A stretch of 64,000 nucleotides of DNA from Natronomonas moolapensis 8.8.11 (GCF_000591055.1 NC_020388.1:310001-374000); one strand, 5' to 3'; shown: positions 52,424 to 61,089, counted from the stretch's first letter. The notes: generated by a model not told the origin, from the letters alone. Translations and numbers: made by a program.

Positions 52424-53125
52424 ATGCCACGAACGACCGGACGCGTCGGCCACGACGAGCTGGCGACGCTGAAACTCGTCGCGCTCGACGGTGCCCTCGA
52501 GAGCCGGACGACGGTCACCTGTTCGGCGCTGGCCGACCGCCTCGACGCGTCGAACCAGACCGCTTCCCGGCGGCTTCAGCGTCTGGAGGACGCCGAGTAC
52601 CTGACGCGGGAGGTGACGGGTGACGGACAGATCGTCTCGCTCACCGAGGCAGGCGAGCGCGCCCTCCAGGGCGAGTACGCCGACTACCGGCGGCTCTTCG
52701 AGGGCGACGCCGACGTGACGCTCCGGGGGACCGTCACCAGCGGTATGGGCGAGGGGCGACACTACATTTCCCTGCCCGGCTACATGCGGCAGTTCCGCGA
52801 GCGCCTCGGCTACGAGCCGTTCCCCGGGACGCTGAACGTCGAGCTGGGCGACGACAGCGCCCGGACGCGCTCCCGGATGGACGCCCTCGATCCGGTCGAG
52901 ATCGACGGGTGGGCCGACGACGAACGCACCTACGGCCCTGCGTTCTGCTGGCCGGCGACGGTCGAGACGGCCGACGGCGAGCGTTACAAAGAAGCCCACG
53001 TCATCGCCCCCGAGCGCACCCACCACGACGCCGACCAACTCGAAGTGATCGCCCCGGAGAAACTCCGCGAAACGCTCGCCATCGACGACGGCGACGAACT
53101 CGAGGTCCATGTCTCGGAGCAGTGA
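52424..53125 (+). CDS. ribK: Archaeal CTP-dependent riboflavin kinase with HTH domain
   Basis: 233 residues. The N-terminal winged helix (about 1-88; [20 protein letters not shown]) is followed by the RibK barrel (about 92-230): [30 protein letters not shown] and [20 protein letters not shown]. The enzyme uses CTP to make FMN. The HTH may make it a self-regulating FMN sensor, as known for relatives. It overlaps ribB by 17 bases. GTTAAGA near 52393 is the likely TATA element. Confidence 0.94.
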   Translation: MPRTTGRVGHDELATLKLVALDGALESRTTVTCSALADRLDASNQTASRRLQRLEDAEYLTREVTGDGQIVSLTEAGERALQGEYADYRRLFEGDADVTLRGTVTSGMGEGRHYISLPGYMRQFRERLGYEPFPGTLNVELGDDSARTRSRMDALDPVEIDGWADDERTYGPAFCWPATVETADGERYKEAHVIAPERTHHDADQLEVIAPEKLRETLAIDDGDELEVHVSEQ

Positions 53126-53834
53126 GACCGCGGCCGCCGACTACGGCGTCGACGCCGCCGTCTCGGCGTTCTCGGCCGGCCGCCCGGTGTTGATTCACGA
53201 CGCGACCGACCGCGAGGGCGAGGTCGACCTCGTCTACCCGGCCGCCGCGGTCGCCCCCGAGGACGTCGCCCGCCTCCGGAACGACGCCGGCGGACTGGTC
53301 TGTGTTGCGCTCCCCGAGTCGGTCTGTGAGACCTGGGAGTTGCCGTTCGCCCAGCAATTGCTTTCGCATCCGGCCGGCGCGGACCACGAGTTGGGTTACG
53401 ACGAGCGATCCTCGTTTTCGATCACGGTGAACCACCGGGGGACGTTCACCGGGATTACCGACGAGGACCGCGCGCTCACCATCTCCGAACTCGGGGCCGC
53501 CGCGGGACGGATCGCCACGGAGCGGCGGATCGCGGGCGACGGCGCCGGCAGCGCTATCGCGACCGACGCCGAGCGCTTCGCCGAGTCGTTCCGCGCCCCC
53601 GGACACGTCCACCTGCTCCGGGCCGCGCCAGGCGGTCTGGCCGACCGGGAGGGCCACACCGAACTCGGGTTGGCCCTCGCCGACGCGGCGGGCGTCGAAC
53701 CCGCCGTCGTGGTCTGCGAGATGCTCGACGACGGGACCGGCGGCGCGCTCTCGCCCACCGCCGCCCGGGCGTACGCCGACCGCAACGACCTCCCCTACGT
53801 CGAGGGGAGCGAGTTGATCGCCCGGTTTGGCTGA
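53109..53834 (+). CDS. ribB: 3,4-Dihydroxy-2-butanone-4-phosphate synthase
   Basis: 241 residues. It forms the four-carbon unit of riboflavin from ribulose 5-phosphate. The acidic metal loop is [15 protein letters not shown] (bacterial: DDExREnEgD). Other motifs are [20 protein letters not shown] and [20 protein letters not shown] (HxH). The final Glu is in [15 protein letters not shown]. Translation is coupled to ribK by a 17-base overlap, so riboflavin synthesis and FMN formation are co-expressed. Confidence 0.94.
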   Translation: MSRSSETAAADYGVDAAVSAFSAGRPVLIHDATDREGEVDLVYPAAAVAPEDVARLRNDAGGLVCVALPESVCETWELPFAQQLLSHPAGADHELGYDERSSFSITVNHRGTFTGITDEDRALTISELGAAAGRIATERRIAGDGAGSAIATDAERFAESFRAPGHVHLLRAAPGGLADREGHTELGLALADAAGVEPAVVVCEMLDDGTGGALSPTAARAYADRNDLPYVEGSELIARFG

Positions 53835-53849
53835 GCCGCCTTCGGGCGA

Positions 53850-53981
53850 TCACGCCCGCCGGAGCAGCGATATCGCCACGGCGTAGCGCGCCCCGCGCTC
53901 GCAGTCGACGGTCGTGTCTGGTTCGTCGCCGTCGCACTCGATGCTCCGTCCGCAGCACTGACAGGTGATCTCGAACTCCAC
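53850..53981 (-). CDS. 43-residue cysteine-rich zinc-ribbon-like protein
   Basis: A short GTG-initiated reading: VEFEITCQCCGRSIECDGDE followed by PDTTVDCERGARYAVAISL. Five cysteines (CxCC, then single Cys twice) look like a zinc ribbon, and codon use is normal for the genome. Its neighbours are ribB (convergent, 15-base gap) and the tRNA-Arg array. Unknown function; one of several zinc micro-proteins in the window. Confidence 0.6.
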   Translation of the reverse strand: MEFEITCQCCGRSIECDGDEPDTTVDCERGARYAVAISLLRRA

Positions 53982-54246
53982 GGGTGGCTGTGCGCCGGAC
54001 GTTCGCGCCGATCGGCGGCCGAAAACCGCGCGTCGTGGATCGCTCTACCGGATCGCCGGCGACCGACGAACGGTACCTCCGGGTGGCCCGTGAGAGGGGC
54101 GTCGACGCGTGCAGACGTCGTTCCCCCCCGGCGCACGTCCCGTACGCGAGGGCCATTCTCGTCGTCCCGGGCGAAAGGCGTACGGGCTGGCGGCGCCGTC
54201 GCCCGGGTTCCGGGCACGGACACTCGAACGGGCCGCCGAACACGCC

Positions 54247-54744
54247 GAGGCTCCGGGCGTGCGGTCTCGCTTCGCTCGCTCGTTTCGGGCTCCGACTCGT
54301 CCGCCCAACTCCCCGTGGAAATTTTATAGTATATAACCTCCTCGCTCCGCTCGCCGCCGTGAGGAGTGAGCGTCCTGACGGAGTCCCACGCGAGCGAAGC
54401 GAGCGTGGGGCACGTCAGGACCGAACGACGACGCGGTCGCTGCAAACGCAGCGACCGCGAGGAGTGAGCGTCCTGACGGAGATTTGAACTCGCCAAGAGG
54501 GTCCGGGCATGCGACCTCGCTTCGCTCGGTCGTTCCGGGCTGCCACTTGTCTGCTCAAATCTCCGGGGACGTTTCCTTCAGCGCGCAGGGTTCGCTACGC
54601 TCATCCGTTTGCGCTGAAGAGAAACGTCCTGACGGAGTCCCACGCGAGCGAAGCGAGCGTGGGGCACGTCAGGACCGAACGACGACGCGGTCGCTGCAAC
54701 GCAGCGACTGCGAGGAGTGAGCGTCCTGACGGAGATTTGAACTC
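54247..54744. repeat. Two tandem about-250-bp units carrying tRNA-Arg 3'-end copies
   Basis: Unit X (54247-54491) and unit Y (54497-54744) share a diverged first part (GAGGCTCCGGGC or GAGGGTCCGGGC start), a middle hairpin of different sequence (Y: TTCAGCGC...GCGCTGAA), and a near-identical last 120 bases (54371-54491 and 54625-54744). That part holds CCCACGC-GAGCGAAGCGA-GCGTGGG and a GCGGTCGCTGC...GCAGCGACCGC hairpin. It ends with the T-arm/acceptor end of tRNA-Arg (GTCCTGACGGAGATTTGAAC). Unit Y thus runs into the real tRNA. Copy X continues with GCCAAGAGG, a piece of the anticodon arm. 53982-54246 shows nothing recognisable. Confidence 0.85.
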
Positions 54745-54794
54745 CGGTCCCTGGCTCCGCAAGCCAAGAGGATAGTCCACTACCCTACCAGGAC
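54722..54794 (-). tRNA. tRNA-Arg (anticodon GCG)
   Basis: 73 nt on the minus strand. The acceptor GTCCTGG (54794-54788) pairs with TCAGGAC (54729-54723) with one G-T, and the discriminator is G. The anticodon loop is TTGCGGA, with GCG at 54760-54758. CATATACG at 54818-54825 is a TATA box about 27 bases before the 5' end. Its 3' side abuts the repeat array. Confidence 0.93.
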
Positions 54795-54857
54795 TCACAT
54801 ACACGTACCTCGGTTCGACGTATATGGGTTACGGTTCGATAGCGAGGGCGGCGAGGA

Positions 54858-54865
54858 TTTATATA
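54858..54865 (+). promoter_or_regulatory. TATA box upstream of the RPA gene
   Basis: TTTATATA, 100 bases before the RPA ATG; implies a leader of about 75 nt. A weaker CTTTTC element about 33 bases before the ATG could serve a leaderless form. Confidence 0.4.
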
Positions 54866-54964
54866 CGAATCCGGGGCAAGCGGGCGTATGCCACGCCGTC
54901 GCGACACCGAACCGTACCGACACCGACAACGCTTTTCGGGAGGCCGTGTTTGCTCTCCGTAGCA

Positions 54965-56380
54965 ATGGGCGCCATCGAGGACGTATACGAGGACCTCGAC
55001 GCCGACGTCTCCGAGGAGGAGTTCCGTGAGGCCGTCGAAGCGAAGGTCGAACAGATGGGCGGACTCGCCGACGAGGAGACGGCGGCGATGCTCATCGCCC
55101 ACGACCTCGACGGGGGCGAAGTCGAGACGATCGCCGACATCGAAGCCGGGCTCGAGGAGGTGAAGTTCCTCGGCAAGGTCACCGGCGTCGGGGAGTTGCG
55201 GACGTTCGAGCGCGACGGCGAGGACGATTCGGACGGACATGTTTTGAACCTCGACGTCGCCGATGAGTCCGGAGCGGTCCGGGTCGCGCTGTGGGACGAG
55301 GACGCGGTCGCCGCGGCGGAGGAGATCGACGCCGGCGACGTCTTCCGGATCAAGGGCCGGCCGAAGGACGGCTACAACGGCGTCGAGGTCAGCGCCGACC
55401 GCCTCGAACCCGACGAGGAGGCCGATATCGACGTCGACGTCGGTGGGCGCGTGACCGCGGACTCGCTGTCGATGGGCCAGTCCGACGTGAACTTCAGGGG
55501 CGTCGTCCTCGACACCGATTCCGTTCGGACGTTCGATCGGGACGACGGGACCGAAGGCCGGGTGTCGAACCTCACGCTGGGCGACGAGACGGGGCGGGTC
55601 CGGGTGACGCTGTGGGACGAGCGCGCCGACGCTGCCGAGGAACTCGCTGCCGGCGAGAGCGTCGAGGTCGTCGACGGCTACGTCCGCGAGCGCGAGGGCT
55701 CGCTCGAACTCCACGTCGGCTCGCGCAGCGAGATCAACGAACTCGACGAGGCCGTCGAGTTCGTCCCCGACGCGACCGACATCGCCGATATCGAGATCGG
55801 CCAGACCGTCGATATCGCCGGCGTCGTCCGCTCGGCGGACCCGACGCGGACCTTCGACCGCGACGACGGTAGCGAGGGACAGGTCCGGAACGTCCGCGTC
55901 CAGGACACGACGGACGATATCCGAGTCGCGCTGTGGGGCGAGAAAGCCGACCTCGGCCTCGGCCCCGGCGACGAGGTGTTCTGCGCCGACGTGGAGATCC
56001 AGGAAGGCTGGCAGGACAACCTCGAGGCCTCCGCGGGGTGGCGCTCGACGGTCGCCGTCGTCGACGGCGCGGAGCCGGATCGCGGCTCGGAGTCGGCCGG
56101 GCTCGATCAGTTCGGCGACGGCCAGTCGGCGGGCGGGTCGTCGGGCGGCGCTTCCTCGGGCGAGATCGCGGACGCCGACAGTAAAACGGACGAGGACGGC
56201 GGCCACGACGACCCCGAGACGTTCACCGGCACCGTCGTCCAGCCCGGCGATCCGGTCATCCTCGACAGCGGCGAGGAGACGGTCCGCGTCGAAACCGACA
56301 CCGACGTTCACCTCGGCGAAGAACTCACCGTCCGGGGCCGTCGCGACGGCGATACCTTCCACGCGGACGACGTATTTTAA
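54965..56380 (+). CDS. rpa2: Replication protein A, stand-alone single-strand DNA-binding protein
   Basis: 471 residues with repeated OB folds. After an N-terminal helical region (MGAIEDVYEDLDADVSEEEF), the OB repeats share motifs RTFERDGEDDSDGHVLNLDV, RTFDRDDGTEGRVSNLTLGD and RTFDRDDGSEGQVRNVRVQD. A Ser/Gly-rich linker (about 385-420) then leads to a short C-terminal OB-like domain. It lacks the zinc finger of the operon-encoded haloarchaeal RPAs and has no RPA-associated gene beside it, matching the stand-alone RPA2 type. Confidence 0.9.
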   Translation: MGAIEDVYEDLDADVSEEEFREAVEAKVEQMGGLADEETAAMLIAHDLDGGEVETIADIEAGLEEVKFLGKVTGVGELRTFERDGEDDSDGHVLNLDVADESGAVRVALWDEDAVAAAEEIDAGDVFRIKGRPKDGYNGVEVSADRLEPDEEADIDVDVGGRVTADSLSMGQSDVNFRGVVLDTDSVRTFDRDDGTEGRVSNLTLGDETGRVRVTLWDERADAAEELAAGESVEVVDGYVREREGSLELHVGSRSEINELDEAVEFVPDATDIADIEIGQTVDIAGVVRSADPTRTFDRDDGSEGQVRNVRVQDTTDDIRVALWGEKADLGLGPGDEVFCADVEIQEGWQDNLEASAGWRSTVAVVDGAEPDRGSESAGLDQFGDGQSAGGSSGGASSGEIADADSKTDEDGGHDDPETFTGTVVQPGDPVILDSGEETVRVETDTDVHLGEELTVRGRRDGDTFHADDVF

Positions 56381-56430
56381 CTCACCGGCGGCTCGCAAAG
56401 ATTAAGGCCGACTCGCCCCCGGTGTGGTGT

Positions 56431-56868
56431 ATGAGCGTCGAGTTACCGTTCGCCCCGGTCGATACGGTCATCCGACGGAACGCCGGGCAGCTGCGCGTCA
56501 GCGCCGAAGCCGCCGAGGAGCTCGCCCGACGAATCCAGGCTCGCGGGGCCGAACTGGCCGAGGCGGCCGCCCAGCGAGCCACGGAGGACGGCCGGAAGAC
56601 CCTGATGGCGGAGGATTTCGACGCTCCGATCGTCGACAAGGACCGCCTCGAGCTCCCGATCGCGCCGATCGACCGGATCGCGAGACTCGACATCGACGAC
56701 CGATACCGGGTCTCGATGAACGCCCGGATCGCCCTCACGGGCGAGCTCGAATCGTACGCCGACACCGTCGCCACCGCGGCCGCCACCCTGGCCCGGCACG
56801 CCGACCGACGGACAGTCAAGGCCGACGACATCACCACCTACTACGAATTAGAACCGTACTTCGAATGA
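56431..56868 (+). CDS. hstA: Archaeal histone, two fused histone folds
   Basis: 145 residues holding two histone folds head to tail (about 1-70 and 75-145): PFAPVDTVIRRNAGQLRVSA with TLMAEDF, and PIAPIDRIARLDIDDRYRVS with TVKADDI. Such doublets form a pseudo-dimer and are typical of halophiles. It overlaps the histone-deacetylase-like gene by ATGA, so chromatin protein and possible deacetylase are coupled. TATA-like GATTAAGG lies about 27 bases upstream. Confidence 0.93.
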   Translation: MSVELPFAPVDTVIRRNAGQLRVSAEAAEELARRIQARGAELAEAAAQRATEDGRKTLMAEDFDAPIVDKDRLELPIAPIDRIARLDIDDRYRVSMNARIALTGELESYADTVATAAATLARHADRRTVKADDITTYYELEPYFE

Positions 56869-57875
56869 AGTTTGGTTACCGCGAGATCTGTCTGGAACAC
56901 GATACCGGCCCGCGGCATCCGGAGACGGCCGACCGGATTCGGGCGATCAGACAGGGGATGGCACGGCGCCACGGCGTCGAGTACCGCGAGGGGTTCCTCG
57001 CCGACCGCGACGCCATCGAGGCGGTCCACGACGACGAGTACGTCGCCGACGTGGAGGCGTTTTGCGACGACGGCGGCGGCACCTGGGACGCCGACACGGT
57101 CGCCGTCGAGGAGACGTGGGAGGCCGCGTTGGCGTCGGCCGGACTCGCCTGCTGGGCCGTCGACGAAGCGCTCGACGGGGCCGACGGCCGGGCGACCCCC
57201 TTCTCGATCGGCCGACCGCCGGGCCACCACGCCGAGTTCGACGAGGCGATGGGGTTTTGTTTCTTCAACAACGCCGCCGTCGCCGCCCAGCGGGCGATCG
57301 ATCGAGACGGGACTGGCGTCGACCGGGCGATCATCTTCGATTGGGACGTCCACCACGGCAACGGTACCCAGAACATCTTCTACGATCAAGACGACGTCTT
57401 CTACGCGTCCGCCCACGAGCAGGGGCTGTTCCCCGGGACCGGAGACGTCGACGAGACCGGCGGCCCGGACGCCGAACAGACGATCCTCAACGCTCCACTC
57501 CCCGGCGGGAGCGGCGACGAGGAGTACGCCGCGTTCCTCGATGACCTCCTCGCCCCCGCGATGGAACGGTTCGACCCCGATCTGTTCATCGTCAGCGCCG
57601 GGTTCGACGCCCACCGCCACGATCCCATCTCGCGGATGCGCGTCTCGACCGAGGGGTATGGATATATGACGGACCGCGTCCGATCGATCGCGGACGCCCA
57701 CGACGCCGCACTCGCGTTCGTCCTCGAGGGCGGGTACGGCCTCGACGCGCTCTCGGAGTCCGTTGGAATGGTCCACGAGGTCTTCGACGGCCGCGAACCC
57801 GTGGTTCCCGAGGGGGACGTCTCCGCGAAAGCCGAAGGCGTCATCGAGGACGTCCGGGACGCCCACGATCTCTGA
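56865..57875 (+). CDS. Class II-like histone/lysine deacetylase
   Basis: 336-residue zinc deacetylase with the full active site: GRPPGHHAEFDEAMGFCFFN (paired His and substrate loop), IIFDWDVHHGNGTQNIFY (metal Asp and His), FIVSAGFDAHRHDP (second metal Asp) and LEGGYGLDALSESV (catalytic Tyr). Archaeal members remove acetyl groups from lysines or acetyl-polyamines. The ATGA overlap with the histone gene makes protein-lysine deacetylation a natural guess, not a proven one. Confidence 0.92.
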   Translation: MKFGYREICLEHDTGPRHPETADRIRAIRQGMARRHGVEYREGFLADRDAIEAVHDDEYVADVEAFCDDGGGTWDADTVAVEETWEAALASAGLACWAVDEALDGADGRATPFSIGRPPGHHAEFDEAMGFCFFNNAAVAAQRAIDRDGTGVDRAIIFDWDVHHGNGTQNIFYDQDDVFYASAHEQGLFPGTGDVDETGGPDAEQTILNAPLPGGSGDEEYAAFLDDLLAPAMERFDPDLFIVSAGFDAHRHDPISRMRVSTEGYGYMTDRVRSIADAHDAALAFVLEGGYGLDALSESVGMVHEVFDGREPVVPEGDVSAKAEGVIEDVRDAHDL

Positions 57876-57914
57876 GGCCCTCACCGACTCCCGGTTTGCG
57901 ACCCTCGGGACCGC

Positions 57915-59261
57915 CTACGGCTTCGGGTCGAAGTACGCCGCGAGTTCCGAACCGAACCGCTCGGCCAGCGTCGCGACCGCCTCGCCCGCGAGTACCTCCC
58001 GGTCGGCTTCGAGCGCCGACTCGACGTGCGGGCCGAGCGAGACATCGAACAGCGTCGCCTCGAGGAGTTCCGCGGGCGTTTGGGCCTCCCGCGCCCGCTC
58101 GACGGCGTAGCGCCCCTCGCGGTCGACGTAGGGGCCGACGACCTCGTCGTCGCGGTAGGACTCGTAGAACCCCTCGGCGTGCTCCCTGACGCCGACCGGC
58201 GGCCCGCCGTGCCGGACGACTGCGGGGAGTCGTCCGACGGCGCACTCGACGAACAGCGCCGACTCCTCGGTGTCGGCGAACCGGGCGCTCCGCATCGGCG
58301 CGAAGCCGGCGCGATCCAGTGTGCCCTCGACCCCGCCGAGGGATTTCTCCAGTTGTGGGTACAGTTGGTCGTCGACGATATCGGGGGTCGGAAACCGGAC
58401 CGCGACCGGCGCGGTCCCGCGCTCGTCGATCGCCGCCCGAACCTCGACGGTCGATAGAGGCTCACGCTTTCGGGGTTCGAACGGCTCCATACTCGGGTCG
58501 GCCTCGAGGGCACGAGCGTGGTGGATCGTCCGCGCGACGTTTCGGGGCGAACAGACCGCCGCGACGTTGCGCCCGGGGTCGGTCGGGTCGACGACGACGA
58601 GCGGATCGTCGAACGACCGGTCCCCGTGGCTCTCCAGGTCGAGACGGATCGGGGGCGACCAGTCGGCGACCGCTCCGACGAACGCCTCGAAGCCGCCGTA
58701 CTCCAACACGAGCAACTCGGTCAGAAAGCCGGAGAACCCCTTCGTCCGGAGGTCGCTGCCGTACGTGCCGATGCCCGACAGAAACGCCTTCGCGACCCGG
58801 ACGTCGTCGGCGACGGGGCCGATCCGGTCGGACAGATACGCCGTGTGGAACGGCGTCCGGTCGACCGCCGACCGGATCTCGCTGGCGTCCTCGACGGCGT
58901 AACACGGGACGCAGTCCACGTCGAACTCCCGGTACTGTCCCTTGACGTAGGGGTGTTCTGCGAACTCCTCGTGGCCCGCCGGGAGCACCGCGTGACCGAC
59001 CTCGAGACCGTACCGCTCGAGTTCGTCCCGTTCGAGCGACGGGGGAAACTGCACGAAGAGGTCGATGTCTCGGTCTCCGGCGAGCCAGGTTCCGCGGGCC
59101 GTCGACCCGACGAGTTCCGTCTCCGCAGACACCGGTAGGTCCGCGATCGCCGCCTCCGCGCGCCCGGTGAGCGCCTCGACGGCCGACTCGAGGGACTCGA
59201 CCTCCGAGGTCTCGGGGACGACGCGATCGCGGATCTCCCCGACGACCGATTCGAACGACAT
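57915..59261 (-). CDS. cca: Archaeal CCA-adding tRNA nucleotidyltransferase (class I)
   Basis: 448 residues. Adds CCA to tRNA 3' ends, needed here because none of the four tRNA genes encodes CCA. The catalytic GS and DxD are visible: ELVGSTARGTWLAGDRDIDL. Further motifs are HPYVKGQYREFDVDCVPCYA and RTKGFSGFLTELLVLEYGGF. A TTTTAAAA box at 59283-59290 sets the ATG at 59261. Convergent with the deacetylase gene. Confidence 0.94.
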   Translation of the reverse strand: MSFESVVGEIRDRVVPETSEVESLESAVEALTGRAEAAIADLPVSAETELVGSTARGTWLAGDRDIDLFVQFPPSLERDELERYGLEVGHAVLPAGHEEFAEHPYVKGQYREFDVDCVPCYAVEDASEIRSAVDRTPFHTAYLSDRIGPVADDVRVAKAFLSGIGTYGSDLRTKGFSGFLTELLVLEYGGFEAFVGAVADWSPPIRLDLESHGDRSFDDPLVVVDPTDPGRNVAAVCSPRNVARTIHHARALEADPSMEPFEPRKREPLSTVEVRAAIDERGTAPVAVRFPTPDIVDDQLYPQLEKSLGGVEGTLDRAGFAPMRSARFADTEESALFVECAVGRLPAVVRHGGPPVGVREHAEGFYESYRDDEVVGPYVDREGRYAVERAREAQTPAELLEATLFDVSLGPHVESALEADREVLAGEAVATLAERFGSELAAYFDPKP

Positions 59262-59282
59262 ACCTCCGATTTCGGCGTCGGT

Positions 59283-59290
59283 TTTTAAAA
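59283..59290 (-). promoter_or_regulatory. TATA box of the cca gene
   Basis: TTTTAAAA on the minus strand, 22-29 bases before the ATG at 59261. Confidence 0.6.
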
Positions 59291-59531
59291 CGTGTCGATG
59301 CCACGAACCGTCGTCGGGGCACGCGGGGGCATCACCCCGGCGTCCGTCCCGACACGGGGGCGGAGGACACGGGAGCCGACCGCTGTGTCGACCCGAATCT
59401 GGGACGCGGTGGTGTCGGCTCTCCGGGACGAACGCCTCTCGTTTTCCCCGTGGATGACACAAATTGGCAACCACGGCGGCGATGAAACGAAAGCCATATG
59501 TGGCAAATCGGAGTACACTGAAACGCGACGG

Positions 59532-59604
59532 GCCGCCGTAGCTCAGCTGGTAGAGCACCACGCTGTTAACGTGGTTGTCCCAGGTTCGAGACCTGGCGGC
59601 GGCG
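59532..59604 (+). tRNA. tRNA-Asn (anticodon GUU)
   Basis: 73 nt. GCCGCCG (59532-59538) pairs with CGGCGGC (59597-59603), discriminator G. The anticodon arm is CCACG-CTGTTAA-CGTGG with GTT at 59565-59567. The T-arm is CCAGG-TTCGAGA-CCTGG. CCATATGTGG at about 59495 is a TATA-like element. This is the only tRNA in the window without downstream copies of its 3' end. Confidence 0.95.
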
Positions 59605-60642
59605 TCACTCCCCTTCTGTCGGTCCGTCCATGCCGGGCCGTAGCCCCTTTCGACCCAACCCCAGCGCGTCCGCGACGACGATCGGTGCCGGGAACCCGGC
59701 GTCACGAAGCCGCCCGTCGCGTTCTTGTGCCTCCGCTCTGTGTTCCCGTGCCGTTCCGACGTCGCCGTCGGCCCTCGCGGACGCGGCATCAGCCATCAGC
59801 GACGACCGCTCGACCGCGAGGGCGGCCCATTCGCCGGCGTTCCGGATCGATTCCCGGAGTCCCTCGCGATCGACGGTTTCGGGCCGATCCATCCCCTCGA
59901 ACGCCGCCGCCAACTCCCCCGCGGTCGCCACCGACTCCGTGGCCTCGCGGTAGCGCTCCGCCGAGGCTTCGAAGGCAGGCACCGACTCGGCGAAGCGCTC
60001 GTCGTTCCAGCGCTCGACCGCCCGCTCGTACTCGCGGGCCCCTTCGTTGCGCCCGGCCCAAGCGTTTCCGAACGTATCGAGCACGTCGACGCGGCGTTCG
60101 TACGCCGGAAGCCGATCCTCGATGCTGTCCGACATGATGTGTCCAGGGTCGTCGTCGTGTCCGAGTCCGAGCGCGTGGCCGAGTTCGTGTTTCGTCGTGA
60201 TCCGGACGTCCCCGTAGGGACGACCGCCCGCGACGACTTCGATCGTCACCGGGCGTTCGGGACGGTGTTCGGCGCGCAACAGGGGCGAACAGCCGAGCAC
60301 CTCCGCCGAGGCGTGTTCTTGACACCCCTCGAGTTCGGCTCGCCGGTCGAGAAAGACGAGTTCGATGTCGGGCGACCCGTCACCGATGTTGAACGACACG
60401 TCGAAGCCCGCGTACTCGGTCGCGTGCTCGTTCCAGTACGCCGCCGCCGTCGCCGCGAGGGCCGACACGTCGTGGTCGCCCCCGCTTCGGTCCGTGACCG
60501 TGATCGTCGTCGCCCCGGCGAACGGGTGTTCGTCCGGGCCGAGAACGGCCTCGGCCTGCTCGTCGACCTCGCTTTGCACGCCGGAACACCCCGCGAGCGC
60601 GACGGCCGCCCCCGCGATCGCCCCACGCCGACTCAACTCCAT
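59605..60642 (-). CDS. Secreted lipoprotein metalloprotease (matrixin-like)
   Basis: 345 residues. Starts MELSRRGAIAGAAVALAGCS, a Tat-like signal (SRRGA) with lipobox LAGC, so it is probably exported folded and lipid-anchored. The zinc motif HELGHALGLGHDDD (HExxHxxGxxH) is followed by the Met-turn HIMSD. The C-terminal half is helical (YERAVERWNDERFAESVPAF and onward) without a known domain. The stop codon directly touches the 3' base of the convergent tRNA-Asn. AATATAC at 60667-60673 sets the start. Substrate unknown. Confidence 0.85.
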   Translation of the reverse strand: MELSRRGAIAGAAVALAGCSGVQSEVDEQAEAVLGPDEHPFAGATTITVTDRSGGDHDVSALAATAAAYWNEHATEYAGFDVSFNIGDGSPDIELVFLDRRAELEGCQEHASAEVLGCSPLLRAEHRPERPVTIEVVAGGRPYGDVRITTKHELGHALGLGHDDDPGHIMSDSIEDRLPAYERRVDVLDTFGNAWAGRNEGAREYERAVERWNDERFAESVPAFEASAERYREATESVATAGELAAAFEGMDRPETVDREGLRESIRNAGEWAALAVERSSLMADAASARADGDVGTAREHRAEAQERDGRLRDAGFPAPIVVADALGLGRKGLRPGMDGPTEGE

Positions 60643-60666
60643 AGGCGCGTTATGATCCGTAGCAAG

Positions 60667-60673
60667 GTATATT
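60667..60673 (-). promoter_or_regulatory. TATA box of the metalloprotease gene
   Basis: AATATAC on the minus strand, 25-31 bases before the ATG at 60642. It decides the start over an upstream ATG at 60756. Confidence 0.6.
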
Positions 60674-60759
60674 CCCCGGACCCCAACGAGCGATGCCGCG
60701 TTCGATCCCCGGCCCCATCCGGCAGACTGAAGAGGAACCGGCGGAAAGTCCGACATGGA

Positions 60760-60863
60760 GGGCCCTTAGCTCAGTGGTTAGAGCGCTCGGCTCATACTCC
60801 CGGCCGCCTCCGGCGACGGGATGGGACACCGAGTGGTCGCCGGTTCGAACCCGGCAGGGCCCA
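60760..60863 (+). tRNA. Elongator tRNA-Met (CAU) with a 31-nt intron
   Basis: The acceptor GGGCCCT (60760-60766) pairs with AGGGCCC (60856-60862), discriminator A. Anticodon CAT is at 60793-60795. The intron is 60797-60827, placed by a bulge-helix-bulge: central helix CUCA (60791-60794) with UGGG (60822-60825), bulges UAC and ACA cut after their second base, inner helix UCCCG/CGGGA, outer helix CUCGG/CCGAG. The intron sits after position 37, the canonical site. The 3' end is repeated twice downstream. Confidence 0.95.
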
Positions 60864-61089
60864 CTTCTGTGCGACGAGCGGACGCGAGGAGCCGGACGTG
60901 CCGTCTTCCGGTTCGAACCCTGCCACGAGCGAGCGAAGCGAGTGAAGTGGCTCCGGTTCGAACCCGGCAGGGCCCACTTTTGTGCGACGAGCGGACGCGA
61001 GGAGCCGGACGTGCCGTCTTCCGGTTCGAACCCTGCCACGAGCGAGCGAAGCGAGTGAAGTGGCTCCGGTTCGAACCCGGCAGGGCCCA
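60840..61089 (+). repeat. 113-bp tandem repeat built on the tRNA-Met 3' end
   Basis: Units 60840-60952 and 60953-61065 differ by one base (CTTCTG/CTTTTG after the tRNA end); 61066-61089 is a partial third copy of the tRNA end (CCGGTTCGAACCCGGCAGGG then CCCA). Each full unit also holds a second, imperfect T-arm (CCGGTTCGAACCCTGCC) and a hairpin CCAC-GAGCGAGCGAAGCGAGTGAA-GTGG. The first copy is the true end of the tRNA gene. Confidence 0.92.

Noticed and set aside
53984-54487. Plus-strand reading of about 167 codons before and in the tRNA-Arg array
   Set aside because: Runs from non-coding into the repeat units and its peptide (ERPDGVPRERSERGARQDRT) repeats with the DNA units.
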